A stretch of 64,000 nt of DNA from Kineococcus terrestris (GTDB taxonomy: Bacteria > Actinomycetota > Actinomycetes > Actinomycetales > Kineococcaceae), in the NCBI RefSeq assembly GCF_041020765.1, contig NZ_JBEUEJ010000001.1. One strand, given 5' to 3'. Shown piece by piece: positions 50,467-58,790 of the stretch (positions within the stretch are counted from its first letter, which is position 1; the number at the start of each line of letters is the position of its first letter). The translations under genes were made by a program, and so were the position numbers. Under the pieces are notes generated by a model that did no database searches, had not been told where the DNA came from, and saw only the letters and a list, made by a program, of their open reading frames with translations.

Positions 50467-53403
50467 GTGCCCGCCGACGACGCCGCCACCCCCCTGAGCG
50501 CGCCCACCTCCCCGGACGGGGACGGCCCCGTGCGCGCCGCCTGGTTCGAGGACCGGTTCCCGGTGACCGGGGCGCTGCCCGCGCGCTCGCACCTGCGCAC
50601 CGACGCCCCCGCGGTGAGCCTGGACGGGCAGTGGCGCTTCCGGCTCTCCCCGCACGCCCACGCCCCGCGCGAGCAGCTGGCCGCCGACCACGACGACTCC
50701 GCGTGGGAGCGGATCGCCGTGCCCGGCCACTGGCAGCTCCAGCACCCCCGCGAGTTCTCCCGCCCGGCGTACACGAACGTCACCTACCCGTTCCCGCTGG
50801 ACCCGCCGCGCGTGCCGGAGGAGAACCCCACGGGCGACCACCGCCGCCGCTTCACCCTGCCGCCGGGTGAGGGCCGCGTCGTCTTGCGCTTCGAGGGCGT
50901 GGACTCCGCGTTCGAGGCGCACGTGGACGGCACACCGGTCGGGCGCTCGGTGGGCAGCCGACTGCCGGTCGAGCTCGACGTCACGGACGCCCTCGACCCC
51001 GAGCGCGACGAGCACGTCCTCGCTGTCCGCGTCCACCAGTGGTCCTCCGCCAGCTACCTGGAGGACCAGGACATGTGGTGGCTGTCGGGGATCTTCCGGT
51101 CGGTCACCGTCCTGCGCCGGCCCCCGCGCGGGATCGACGACGTGCACGTCCACGCCGGCTGGGCGGACGGGACGGGGACGCTGCGCGTGGAGGTCGCGAC
51201 GCGCGACGGCGCCGCCGCGCGCGTCCTCGTGCCCGAGCTCAGCCTGGACCTCGCCGCGGGCGAGGAGGTCTCCGTCGCCGCCGAGCCGTGGTCGGCGGAG
51301 TCGCCGCGCCTGTACGACGCGGAGGTCGTCACCCCCGGCGAGCGGGTCCGGCTGCGGGTGGGTTTCCGCACCGTCGCGGTCGTCGACGGCGTGTTCACCG
51401 TCAACGGCCGCCCCGTCACCCTGCACGGCGTCAACCGCCACGAGTTCCACCCCGACCGCGGCCGGGCCGTCACCCGGCAGGACGTGGTCGACGACGTCCT
51501 GCTGATGAAGCGCCACCACGTCGACGCCGTCCGCACCAGCCACTACCCGCCGCACCCGGAGTTCCTCGACCTGTGCGACGAGCACGGCCTGTACGTCGTC
51601 GACGAGTGCGACCTGGAGACCCACGGGTTCGTCGAGGTGGACTGGCGGCAGAACCCCTCCGACGACGCGCGCTGGGAACGCGCCTGCGTGGACCGGATGA
51701 CGCGGACGGTGGAGCGGGACAAGAACCACGCCTGCGTCGTCCTGTGGTCGCTGGGCAACGAGAGCGGCACGGGCGCGAACCTGTCGGCGATGGCCCGCTG
51801 GGCGAAGGACCGCGACCCCTCCCGGCCGCTGCACTACGAGCACGACTGGAACTACCCCGACAGCGACGTGCACTCCACGATGTACGCCTCCCACGAGCAG
51901 GTCGCGGCGATCCTCGCCGGCGACGGCGCGCACGAGGGCAAGCCGTACCTGCAGTGCGAGTACGCGCACGCGATGGGCAACGGGCCCGGCGGGCTGGCCG
52001 AGTACCAGGAGCTGTTCGACTCCTCCGACCGCTGCATGGGCGGTTTCGTGTGGGAGTGGATCGACCACGGCCTGCGCCTGCCCGGCGGGGGGTTCGGCTA
52101 CGGCGGCGACTTCGGCGAGCGCCTGCACGACGGGAACTTCGTCGCCGACGGCCTCGTGCTGCCCGACCGCACCCCCTCGCCCGGACTGCTGGACTACGCG
52201 CACGTCGTCAGCCCCGCCCGGTTCTCGGTGGAGGAGACCCCGTCGGGGGACCTGCTGCGGCTGACGAACCGGTACGCGTTCACGGTGCTCCTCGACGGGA
52301 GCTCGTCGCTGCGCCTGGACGTCGCCGACGACGGGGGCCTCGTCCTGTCCACGACGGCGGAGGTCGGCCCGCTGGCGCCGGGGGAGTCCGTCCTCGTCGA
52401 GCTGCCCGACGACCTGCCGCCGGGGCGCCCGGACGCCGAGCGCGTCCTGACCGCGACCGTCGTCACCGCGGCCGCCTCCCCGCACGCGCCCGCCGGGCAC
52501 GCCCTGGGCAGCGGGCAGGTCGTGCTCGCCCCCGCGCCCGAGCGCGCGGTGCCCTCCGGCGCGCCGCTGCGCCGGCGCGGCGGCGACCTCCTGCTGGGCC
52601 CGGCCGCGTTCGACGCCCGCACGGGCGACCTGCTGCGCGTCGGCGACCTGCCGGTGTCCGGGTTCGCCCTGGACCTGTGGCGCGCGCCCACCGACAACGA
52701 CCGCGGGGTGCACGGCGACCGCGTCGAACCGGCCTGGCGGGCGCTGCGCCTGGACGACCTGCGCACCCGCACCGCGCTCGTGGAGGAGGGGGAGGACTTC
52801 CTGCGCGTCGCCGTGCGCGTGGCCCCGCCCGGCGGCGATACCGGGTTCGCCGCCACCTTCACCTGGACCGCGTCGGAGGACGAGGACGGCGGCGCCCTCG
52901 GCCTGCGCGTGGAGGTCGCCCCCGAGCGCGAGCTGGGCGCCCCGCTGCCGCGCCTCGGGGTCCGGCTGCGCCTGCCCCGCCACCTGGCGGACGTCGCCTG
53001 GTACGGGCGCGGGCCCGGCGAGGCCTACGCCGACACCGGCCTGGCGACCCGCCTGGGCCGCTGGAGCGGCACCGTCGACGGCTGGCAGACGCCCTACGTG
53101 CGCCCGCAGGAGAACGGCCGCCGCGCCGGGGTCCGCGTCCTCGACCTGACCGGCGCCGGCCCCGGCCTGCGGGTGGAGGGCGTGCCCGAGATCGGCGTCA
53201 GCGCCCGCCGCTGGAGCACCGCGGACCTGGAGCGCACCGCCCACGCCCACGAGCTGCGCGAGGACGGCTCCGTCCACCTGCACCTGGACGTCGCCCAGCA
53301 CGGGATCGGCACCGGATCCTGCGGGCCGGGCGCCCTGCCGCAGCACCGCCTGGACGCCGCCCCGGCGGCCTTCGCGCTCGTCCTGCGCCCGCTGGCCGGC
53401 TGA
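50467..53403 (+). CDS. Beta-galactosidase, LacZ-type glycoside hydrolase family 2
   Basis: A 978-aa five-domain enzyme. Jelly-roll sugar-binding domain (about 40-210, WQLQHPREFSRPAYTNVTYPFP), Ig-like domain, TIM barrel (about 315-600) with acid/base Glu432 (GNESGTG) and nucleophile Glu498 (QCEYAHAMGN), Ig-like domain, and the LacZ-type C-terminal beta-sandwich (WRAPTDNDRG, WYGRGPGEAY, RPQENG). No signal peptide; cytoplasmic. The leaderless promoter fixes GTG 50467. Confidence 0.95.
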   Translation: MPADDAATPLSAPTSPDGDGPVRAAWFEDRFPVTGALPARSHLRTDAPAVSLDGQWRFRLSPHAHAPREQLAADHDDSAWERIAVPGHWQLQHPREFSRPAYTNVTYPFPLDPPRVPEENPTGDHRRRFTLPPGEGRVVLRFEGVDSAFEAHVDGTPVGRSVGSRLPVELDVTDALDPERDEHVLAVRVHQWSSASYLEDQDMWWLSGIFRSVTVLRRPPRGIDDVHVHAGWADGTGTLRVEVATRDGAAARVLVPELSLDLAAGEEVSVAAEPWSAESPRLYDAEVVTPGERVRLRVGFRTVAVVDGVFTVNGRPVTLHGVNRHEFHPDRGRAVTRQDVVDDVLLMKRHHVDAVRTSHYPPHPEFLDLCDEHGLYVVDECDLETHGFVEVDWRQNPSDDARWERACVDRMTRTVERDKNHACVVLWSLGNESGTGANLSAMARWAKDRDPSRPLHYEHDWNYPDSDVHSTMYASHEQVAAILAGDGAHEGKPYLQCEYAHAMGNGPGGLAEYQELFDSSDRCMGGFVWEWIDHGLRLPGGGFGYGGDFGERLHDGNFVADGLVLPDRTPSPGLLDYAHVVSPARFSVEETPSGDLLRLTNRYAFTVLLDGSSSLRLDVADDGGLVLSTTAEVGPLAPGESVLVELPDDLPPGRPDAERVLTATVVTAAASPHAPAGHALGSGQVVLAPAPERAVPSGAPLRRRGGDLLLGPAAFDARTGDLLRVGDLPVSGFALDLWRAPTDNDRGVHGDRVEPAWRALRLDDLRTRTALVEEGEDFLRVAVRVAPPGGDTGFAATFTWTASEDEDGGALGLRVEVAPERELGAPLPRLGVRLRLPRHLADVAWYGRGPGEAYADTGLATRLGRWSGTVDGWQTPYVRPQENGRRAGVRVLDLTGAGPGLRVEGVPEIGVSARRWSTADLERTAHAHELREDGSVHLHLDVAQHGIGTGSCGPGALPQHRLDAAPAAFALVLRPLAG

Positions 53404-53429
53404 GCGGGGTCCCTGCGCCGGGTCCCCGC
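53404..53429. terminator. Hairpin between convergent GH2 and epoxide hydrolase genes
   Basis: Arms 53404-53413 and 53420-53429 pair with one T.T mismatch, immediately after the GH2 stop and just before the stop of the opposing gene. Confidence 0.6.
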
Positions 53430-53434
53430 GCTGC

Positions 53435-54607
53435 TCAGCGGAACCCGGCGAAGAACCGCCGCACGTCGGCCACGACGAGGTCGGGCACCTCCTGCTCCAG
53501 GAAGTGCCCGCCGCGCTCCAGCTCCGTCCAGGAGGTCACCCGGTAGGAGCGCTCGGCCCACTCGCGCGGGGTGGGGAACATGTCGGCGCCCGACATCGCC
53601 ATGCCGGTGGGCACCTCCACCCGCCCCCACGCGGCGGTGGTGCTGCGGGCCGTCTCGGCGTACAGCCGGACCGAGGAACCGATCGTCTGCGTCGCCCAGT
53701 AGACCGTCAGGTTGGTCAGCAGGTCGGCGCGCTCGTACACGCTGTCCAGGTCGCCGCCGCAGTCGCTCCAGGTGCGGAACTTCTCCAGCACCCAGGAGGC
53801 CAGGCCGGCGGGGGAGTCGTTCAGCGCGTGCGCCAGGGTCTGCGGCTTCGTCGCGTGCTCGGCGGCGTAGGCCATCTCGCTCGCCGACCACTGCTGCGCG
53901 CGCTCGACGAACTCCCGCTCGGCGTCGGTGAGGTCGTCGGGGACCTGGCCGATCCACGGGTTCGTGCCCGACAGGTGCAGCGCGACCAGCCGCTCCGGCT
54001 CGCGCAGCGCGAGCTGCTGCAGCACACCGGCTCCCAGGTCGCTGCCGCGCGCGGCGAACCGCTCGTGCCCGAGCGCTGACATGACGCGCACGAGGGCGCG
54101 GGCGGTGCGGGCGACGTCCCAGCCGCGCTCGCGGGAGCGGTCGCTGAACCCGTACCCGGGCAGGGAGAGCACCACGACGTCGAAGGCGTCCGCGGGGTCC
54201 CCGCCGTACCGCTCGGGGTGGGCCAGCGGGCCGACGACGGGCAGCATCTGCACGAAGGAGCTGGGCCAGCCGTGCAGCAGCACCAGGGGCAGCGGCTCCA
54301 CGCCCGGCGCGCGGGTGCCGCGCTCGCGCAGGACGTGCAGGCGCAGGCCGTCGACGTGGACGAGGAGGTTCTCGTGGGCCTCCAGCCGCGCCTGCGCCTC
54401 GGCCCAGGAGAACTCCTCCGCCCAGGTGGTGCAGAAGGAGCGCAGCCAGGCGGTGTCCGTGCCCAGGTCCCAGCCGCTGCCCTCGACCTGGTCGGGCCAG
54501 CGGGTGCGGCGCAGGCGCCCACGCAGGTCATCCAGGACGGCGTCGTCGACGGTGGGCACGAAGGGCTCCACGGTGCCGTCGGGGGCGGCGGGGTGCGTCG
54601 TGGTCAT
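53435..54607 (-). CDS. Epoxide hydrolase, microsomal type (EHN domain)
   Basis: A 390-aa enzyme. An N-terminal EHN domain (about 12-115; VDDAVLDDLRGRLRRTRWPDQ) precedes an alpha/beta-hydrolase fold with oxyanion motif HGWP, nucleophile Asp in RGSDLGAGV and C-terminal histidine in GGHFLEQE. These match bacterial epoxide hydrolases of the microsomal/juvenile-hormone type. The ATG at 54607 is preceded by a leader of about 38 nt. Substrate unknown; context gives no hint. Confidence 0.88.
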   Translation of the reverse strand: MTTTHPAAPDGTVEPFVPTVDDAVLDDLRGRLRRTRWPDQVEGSGWDLGTDTAWLRSFCTTWAEEFSWAEAQARLEAHENLLVHVDGLRLHVLRERGTRAPGVEPLPLVLLHGWPSSFVQMLPVVGPLAHPERYGGDPADAFDVVVLSLPGYGFSDRSRERGWDVARTARALVRVMSALGHERFAARGSDLGAGVLQQLALREPERLVALHLSGTNPWIGQVPDDLTDAEREFVERAQQWSASEMAYAAEHATKPQTLAHALNDSPAGLASWVLEKFRTWSDCGGDLDSVYERADLLTNLTVYWATQTIGSSVRLYAETARSTTAAWGRVEVPTGMAMSGADMFPTPREWAERSYRVTSWTELERGGHFLEQEVPDLVVADVRRFFAGFR

Positions 54608-54651
54608 CGCGGTCCTCGGGCTCGGGCGAGGGGAGCGGTCCTGACCCGGCG

Positions 54652-54657
54652 AGGCTA
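54652..54657 (-). promoter_or_regulatory. -10 box of the epoxide hydrolase gene
   Basis: TAGCCT on the minus strand, giving a start near 54645. The rest of the 197-bp divergent interval to trpS holds an 11-bp GC inverted repeat (54718-54728 with 54748-54758) of unknown role. Confidence 0.45.
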
Positions 54658-54791
54658 CCGCCGGTGCGGCTGCTCGTGGAGGGGCGGCGCGGGCCCCGGG
54701 ACGCCGCCCCGGGAGCCCCGGCGGGCCGCCGGCCTGCCCCCTGCCGCCGGCCCGCCGGTGGGCGCGCGGCGGGCGGCCCGGGCGGCGGTGG

Positions 54792-54797
54792 CAGGAT
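54792..54797 (+). promoter_or_regulatory. -10 box of trpS (leaderless)
   Basis: CAGGAT, 7 nt, then ATG 54805. It overlaps the alternative ATG at 54796 and so argues for the second ATG. Confidence 0.5.
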
Positions 54798-54804
54798 GAG
54801 GAGC

Positions 54805-55839
54805 ATGGCTGACGCACCACCCCCCGCACCGGGCGCGCGCCCCCGGCTGCTGTCCGGGATGCAGCCCACCTCGGACTCCCTGCACCTCGGCAACTACCTG
54901 GGCGCGCTGACCCAGTGGGTGGCGCTGCAGCAGACCCACGAGGCGCTGTACTGCGTCGTCGACCTGCACGCCCTCACCGTCGGCCCGGACCCGGCGGCGC
55001 TGCGCGAGCGCACCCGCCGCACCGCGGCCCAGTACCTGGCCGCGGGCGTGGACCCGGAGCGCTCGGCGCTCTTCGTGCAGTCCCACGTGCCCGCGCACGC
55101 GCAGCTGGCCTGGGTGCTGTCCTGCCTCACCGGCTTCGGCGAGGCCGGGCGGATGACGCAGTTCAAGGACAAGGCCGCCCGGCAGGGCACCGAGGGCGCC
55201 AGCGTCGGCCTGTTCACCTACCCGGTCCTCATGGCCGCCGACATCCTGCTCTACCAGGCCGCGGAGGTCCCCGTCGGCGAGGACCAGCGCCAGCACCTGG
55301 AGCTGACCCGCGACCTGGCCCAGCGCTTCAACAGCCGCTACGGCGACACCTTCGTGGTCCCCGAGCCGTACATCCTCAAGGAGACGGCGAAGATCTACGA
55401 CCTGCAGGAGCCGGGGGCGAAGATGAGCAAGACCTCCTCCTCGCCGAACGGCATCGTCGACGTCATGGACGAGCCGCGGGTCACCGCCAAGAAGATCCGC
55501 TCGGCCGTCACCGACACCGGCCGCGAGGTGCGCTACGACCCGGTCGAGAAGGCCGGCGTGTCCAACCTGCTGACCATCCACTCGGCCCTGTCCGGGCGCT
55601 CGGTCGCCGACCTGGAGGCCGACTTCGCCGGCCGCGGCTACGGCGACCTGAAGAAGGAGCTCGCCGAGGTCGTCACCGACGCCCTCGGGCCCGTGCGCGA
55701 GCGCACGCTGGAGCTGCTGGCCGACACCGCCGTCCTCGACGACGTCCTGGCCGAGGGCGCCCGCCGGGCGAACGCCGTCGCGGAGGACACCCTGGCGCGG
55801 GTGTACGACGCGGTGGGGCTCGTGGGCCGCCGGAGGTGA
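54805..55839 (+). CDS. trpS: Tryptophanyl-tRNA synthetase
   Basis: A 344-aa class I synthetase. The HIGH-like motif is SLHLGNYLGAL with PTSDSLH before it, the tryptophan site includes YPVLMAADILLYQA and VGEDQRQHLELTRD, and KMSKTSSSPNG is the KMSKS loop. Start at ATG 54805 on the basis of promoter spacing. The stop overlaps the next gene's GTG by 4 nt. No T-box or other leader is possible if transcription is leaderless. Confidence 0.95.
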   Translation: MADAPPPAPGARPRLLSGMQPTSDSLHLGNYLGALTQWVALQQTHEALYCVVDLHALTVGPDPAALRERTRRTAAQYLAAGVDPERSALFVQSHVPAHAQLAWVLSCLTGFGEAGRMTQFKDKAARQGTEGASVGLFTYPVLMAADILLYQAAEVPVGEDQRQHLELTRDLAQRFNSRYGDTFVVPEPYILKETAKIYDLQEPGAKMSKTSSSPNGIVDVMDEPRVTAKKIRSAVTDTGREVRYDPVEKAGVSNLLTIHSALSGRSVADLEADFAGRGYGDLKKELAEVVTDALGPVRERTLELLADTAVLDDVLAEGARRANAVAEDTLARVYDAVGLVGRRR

Positions 55840-56399
55840 CGACCGCCTCCCGCGGCGGCCCGCCCGGCCCGCCGGCTCCCGGGGACGTCCCCGTCATCGG
55901 GGTGTCGATCCCGGTGCCGGAGCCGCACGCCGGTGAGCTGACGGCGTGGCGGCACGCGTTCGGCGACCCGCTCGCCGACCGCGTCCCCCCGCACATCACC
56001 CTGCTGCCGCCGCACCCGCTGCCGCCGCACGAGGCCGACCGGGCGCGCCGCCACCTGGCCGCCACGGCCCGCCGCGCCGCGCCCTTCGAGGTGCACCTGC
56101 GCGGCACCGCCACCTTCCGGCCCGTGTCCCCGGTGGTGTTCGTGCAGGTCACGCACGGCATCTCCGAGTGCGAGCTGCTGCAGGCCGCGGTGCGCACGGG
56201 CCCGCTGGTGCGCGAGCTGGCCTTCCCGTACCACCCGCACGTCACCGTCGCCCACGACGTGCCCGAGGACGACCTCGACCGCGCCGAGACGACCCTGCGG
56301 GACTGGGAGGCGGCCTTCCCCGTCACCGGGTTCAGCCTCTACGAGCACGGCACCGACGGCGTCTGGCGCCCCCGCGAGCACTTCGTCTTCGGCGGCTGA
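55836..56399 (+). CDS. 2H phosphoesterase (2'-5' RNA ligase family)
   Basis: A 187-aa protein with the two HxT motifs of the 2H superfamily, PPHITLLP and YHPHVTVAH, spaced about 80 residues apart as in LigT/ThpR-type enzymes. Such enzymes cut cyclic phosphodiesters or 2',5' bonds in RNA. Coupled to trpS by a GTGA overlap, so it is co-expressed with a tRNA synthetase; whether it acts on tRNA is unknown. Confidence 0.88.
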   Translation: MTTASRGGPPGPPAPGDVPVIGVSIPVPEPHAGELTAWRHAFGDPLADRVPPHITLLPPHPLPPHEADRARRHLAATARRAAPFEVHLRGTATFRPVSPVVFVQVTHGISECELLQAAVRTGPLVRELAFPYHPHVTVAHDVPEDDLDRAETTLRDWEAAFPVTGFSLYEHGTDGVWRPREHFVFGG

Positions 56400-56422
56400 G
56401 CGCTCCGGGCCCCTGCGCGGCG

Positions 56423-56453
56423 GGGCCCGCCGCCCGTGCGGGCCGGCGGGCCC
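56423..56453 (+). terminator. Terminator hairpin after the trpS operon
   Basis: Ten-bp outer stem (56423-56432 with 56444-56453) enclosing a CCCG/CGGG inner stem with a one-base bulge. Confidence 0.75.
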
Positions 56454-56458
56454 TCCGC

Positions 56459-56464
56459 GATGAT
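56459..56464 (+). promoter_or_regulatory. -10 box of the YihY-family gene (leaderless)
   Basis: GATGAT, 6 nt, then GTG 56471. Confidence 0.45.
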
Positions 56465-56470
56465 CGGCGC

Positions 56471-57610
56471 GTGAGCGGTCTCCAGCAGCACGCGGCGGGC
56501 GCGGTGACCGCGGTGAGGGGCAGCCACCCCCTGCGGGCGTGGCAGCGCTACGGCCAGGCGCGCGGCAACACCCTCGCCGGCGGCATCGCCTACTTCGCCT
56601 TCTTCTCGATCTTCCCCGCGCTGGCGGTGGGGCTGACGGTCGTCGGCTTCGTCATGCGCGCCCAGAGCGATGTGCTGGACTCCGTGATCCGCGGCCTGGA
56701 GCCGTACCTGCCCGGGCTGATCCACCGCGGCGCCGAGCCCGTCGACCCCACCGCCCGCGAACCGGGCATCTACATCGACGCGGTCCTGCAGAGCAGCGCG
56801 CTGAACGTCGCGCTGTTCGGCTCCCTGGCCGTGCTGCTGTTCACCGGGCTGGGGTGGATCGACGCCATGCGCCAGGGCATCCGCGCCGTCTTCGGCGAGG
56901 AGGCGGGGGGCGCGGCCTTCCCGATCGCCAAGGCGCGCGACCTCGTCGTCCTCCTCGTCATCGGCAGCGGCGTGGTCCTCTCCATCCTGTCCGTCACCGT
57001 GACGGCCACCGCCGGGGACTGGCTGCTGGGCCTGGCGGGGGTGGAGGACACCACCGCGGGCGCCTGGCTGGTGCGCCTGGCCGGCCTGCTCGTGGCCCTC
57101 GTGGTCGACAGCGCCACCTTCCTGGCCGTCTTCCGCGTCCTGCCGATGGTCGACGTGCCGCTGCGCCAGCTCGTGCCCGGCGCCCTCATCGGCGGCGTCG
57201 GGCTGGGCGTCCTCAAGCAGTTCGGCACCGAGATCGCCTCCCGGTCGGCCTCCAACAACGCCTTCCTCGGCGCCGCCGCCAGCATCGTCGTGCTGCTCGT
57301 CCTGATGAACCTCGTGGGGCGGCTCATCCTGCTCGCCGCGGCGTGGGCGGCCACCCAGGCCGAGGACGCCGGGTCGCTGCCCGCGCGGTGGGTGGAGGAG
57401 CGCTACGCCGTGCCGCTGGGCCCGGTGGAGCCCGCGGAGCTGCGCCGCAACGCCGAGCCTCGCGGCCGGGGCGGCCGGGCCGCCGCCTTCGGGGCCGGGC
57501 TGGCCGGCGGGGCGCTCGCCGGCGCCGCGGGCGGCCTCGTGCTCGCCGCCCGCGTCCTGGGCCGGGCGCCGTGGTCGCGGCGGGCGCGCCGCGGCCGCTT
57601 GAGAGGATGA
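56471..57610 (+). CDS. YihY/BrkB-family membrane protein
   Basis: A 379-aa protein with six transmembrane helices. The family features RGNTLAGGIAYFAFFSIFPALAV near the N terminus, GWIDAMRQGIRAVFG, and the last helices with ASNNAFLGAAASIVVLLVLMNL are present, with a basic C-terminal tail. Once annotated as ribonuclease BN by mistake, the family has no established function. Its stop lies within the -10 region of the following small gene. Confidence 0.88.
   Translation: MSGLQQHAAGAVTAVRGSHPLRAWQRYGQARGNTLAGGIAYFAFFSIFPALAVGLTVVGFVMRAQSDVLDSVIRGLEPYLPGLIHRGAEPVDPTAREPGIYIDAVLQSSALNVALFGSLAVLLFTGLGWIDAMRQGIRAVFGEEAGGAAFPIAKARDLVVLLVIGSGVVLSILSVTVTATAGDWLLGLAGVEDTTAGAWLVRLAGLLVALVVDSATFLAVFRVLPMVDVPLRQLVPGALIGGVGLGVLKQFGTEIASRSASNNAFLGAAASIVVLLVLMNLVGRLILLAAAWAATQAEDAGSLPARWVEERYAVPLGPVEPAELRRNAEPRGRGGRAAAFGAGLAGGALAGAAGGLVLAARVLGRAPWSRRARRGRLRG
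57603..57608 (+). promoter_or_regulatory. -10 box of the SCO4848-family gene (leaderless)
   Basis: GAGGAT, 6 nt, then GTG 57615. Its last T is the first base of the YihY gene stop. Confidence 0.45.
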
Positions 57611-57614
57611 GGGC

Positions 57615-57848
57615 GTGGTCCTCTCCCAGCGCGCCAGCCTGTTCCTGCTCGCCGTCGGCGTGTGGACGTGGGCGATCTGGCCGAACTTCCTGAGGAACAT
57701 CTGGGGCGACGAGCGCTCCTGGGACGGCGGGCCGCAGCCCTTCTTCCTCGTCCACCTCGTCCTCGTCGTCGTCAGCCTGGTGATCGGCACGGCCGTCGGG
57801 GTCCTGGGGGTGCGGGGACTGCGCGCGGCCCGCCGCCGCGCGCGCTGA
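57615..57848 (+). CDS. SCO4848-family small membrane protein
   Basis: A 77-aa protein with two helices (FLLAVGVWTWAIWPNFLRN, residues about 10-28, and FFLVHLVLVVVSLVIGTAVG, about 43-62) and a basic C terminus. I recognise it as the actinobacterial SCO4848 family from its size, the WxxNxWxDxRS-like NIWGDERSW loop and FFLVH. Function unknown. Confidence 0.8.
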   Translation: MVLSQRASLFLLAVGVWTWAIWPNFLRNIWGDERSWDGGPQPFFLVHLVLVVVSLVIGTAVGVLGVRGLRAARRRAR

Positions 57849-57860
57849 GCCGGTCGCGGC

Positions 57861-57866
57861 GAGGAT
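57861..57866 (+). promoter_or_regulatory. -10 box of the Nei-type glycosylase gene (leaderless)
   Basis: GAGGAT, 6 nt, then GTG 57873; the same hexamer and spacing as the preceding gene. Confidence 0.5.
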
Positions 57867-57872
57867 CGGGGC

Positions 57873-58622
57873 GTGCCCGAGGGTCACCTGCTGCACCACT
57901 ACGCCCGCCGCCTGGACGCCGACCTGGCCGGCCGCGCCGTCGCCGCCTCCAGCCCGCAGGGCCGCTTCGACGCCCGCCCCTTCGACGGCCGCCGCGTCGA
58001 GCGCGTCCACGCCCGCGGCAAGCACCTGTTCTGCGAGGTCGAGGACGCCCCCGTCCTGCACGTCCACCTCGGCCACGACGGGCTGTTCCTGCGCACCGAC
58101 GACCCCTCGCTGCCGCCGCTGCGCGGCACCCGGCTGCGGCTGGCGACGGAGCAGGCCGCGTGGTCGCTCCTCGCCCCCAGCCGCTGCGAGCCGCTGACGC
58201 CCGCCGCCCGCGACGACGTGCTGGCGTCCCTGGGGCCGGACCCGGTCGTCGACACCGGCCCGGACGCTCGCGAGGAGGCCGTGCGCCGGCTGACCGCCAA
58301 GCGCTCACCCGTCGGCACCGCGCTGCTGGACCAGTCCGTGTGGGCGGGGCTGGGCAACGTCTGGCGCGCCGAGCTGCCGCACCTGCTGCGGATCGACCCG
58401 GCCCGCCGCGTCGACGCCGAGGAGGCCGGGCGGCTGTGGGACCTGTCGGTGCGGATGCTCGGCGACTGCGTCGAGCCGGGGAGGATCGTGACCGTGCCCG
58501 ACGGCGAGCCGGGGGAGCGGTGGGTCTACAGGCGGGAGACCTGCCGCGGCTGCGGCGCCCCGGTGCGCGTCCAGCAGCTCGGCGGGCGCACCTGCTACGC
58601 CTGCCCCGCCGAGCAGGCCTGA
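57873..58622 (+). CDS. nei: Fpg/Nei-family DNA glycosylase (endonuclease VIII type)
   Basis: A 249-aa base-excision-repair glycosylase/AP lyase. After removal of the initiator residue the chain starts PEGH, giving the catalytic proline and glutamate. ARGKHLF and LGHDG belong to the DNA-binding N-terminal domain, the helix-two-turn-helix contains AGLGNVWRAE, and the zinc finger is CRGCGAPVRVQQLGG then CYAC. PEGH rather than PELP places it with actinobacterial Nei proteins that remove oxidised pyrimidines. Confidence 0.92.
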   Translation: MPEGHLLHHYARRLDADLAGRAVAASSPQGRFDARPFDGRRVERVHARGKHLFCEVEDAPVLHVHLGHDGLFLRTDDPSLPPLRGTRLRLATEQAAWSLLAPSRCEPLTPAARDDVLASLGPDPVVDTGPDAREEAVRRLTAKRSPVGTALLDQSVWAGLGNVWRAELPHLLRIDPARRVDAEEAGRLWDLSVRMLGDCVEPGRIVTVPDGEPGERWVYRRETCRGCGAPVRVQQLGGRTCYACPAEQA

Positions 58623-58643
58623 CCCCCTCCTCCGCACCCTCCT

Positions 58644-58694
58644 CCCGCCGTGATCACGGACGGCTGAGCGCTCACGCACCCGTGATCACCATGG
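58644..58694. repeat. Dispersed hairpin repeat, copy 2 (inverted relative to copy 1)
   Basis: Aligned with the reverse complement of copy 1, it keeps the left arm (CCCGCCGTGATCACGGACGG) and the loop CTGAGCGCTCAC; the right arm is diverged (CCCGTGATCACC). It follows the nei stop by about 22 nt and precedes the fdhA promoter. Confidence 0.75.
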
Positions 58695-58790
58695 GGAGCA
58701 TCAGGGGGTTGCCGGGCGCCGGGGGGTGCGGTGGGATGTGGTCCCAGGGCGCGACACGGGAGTCGCGCCCCGTCGGAGGAGGCCCTCACC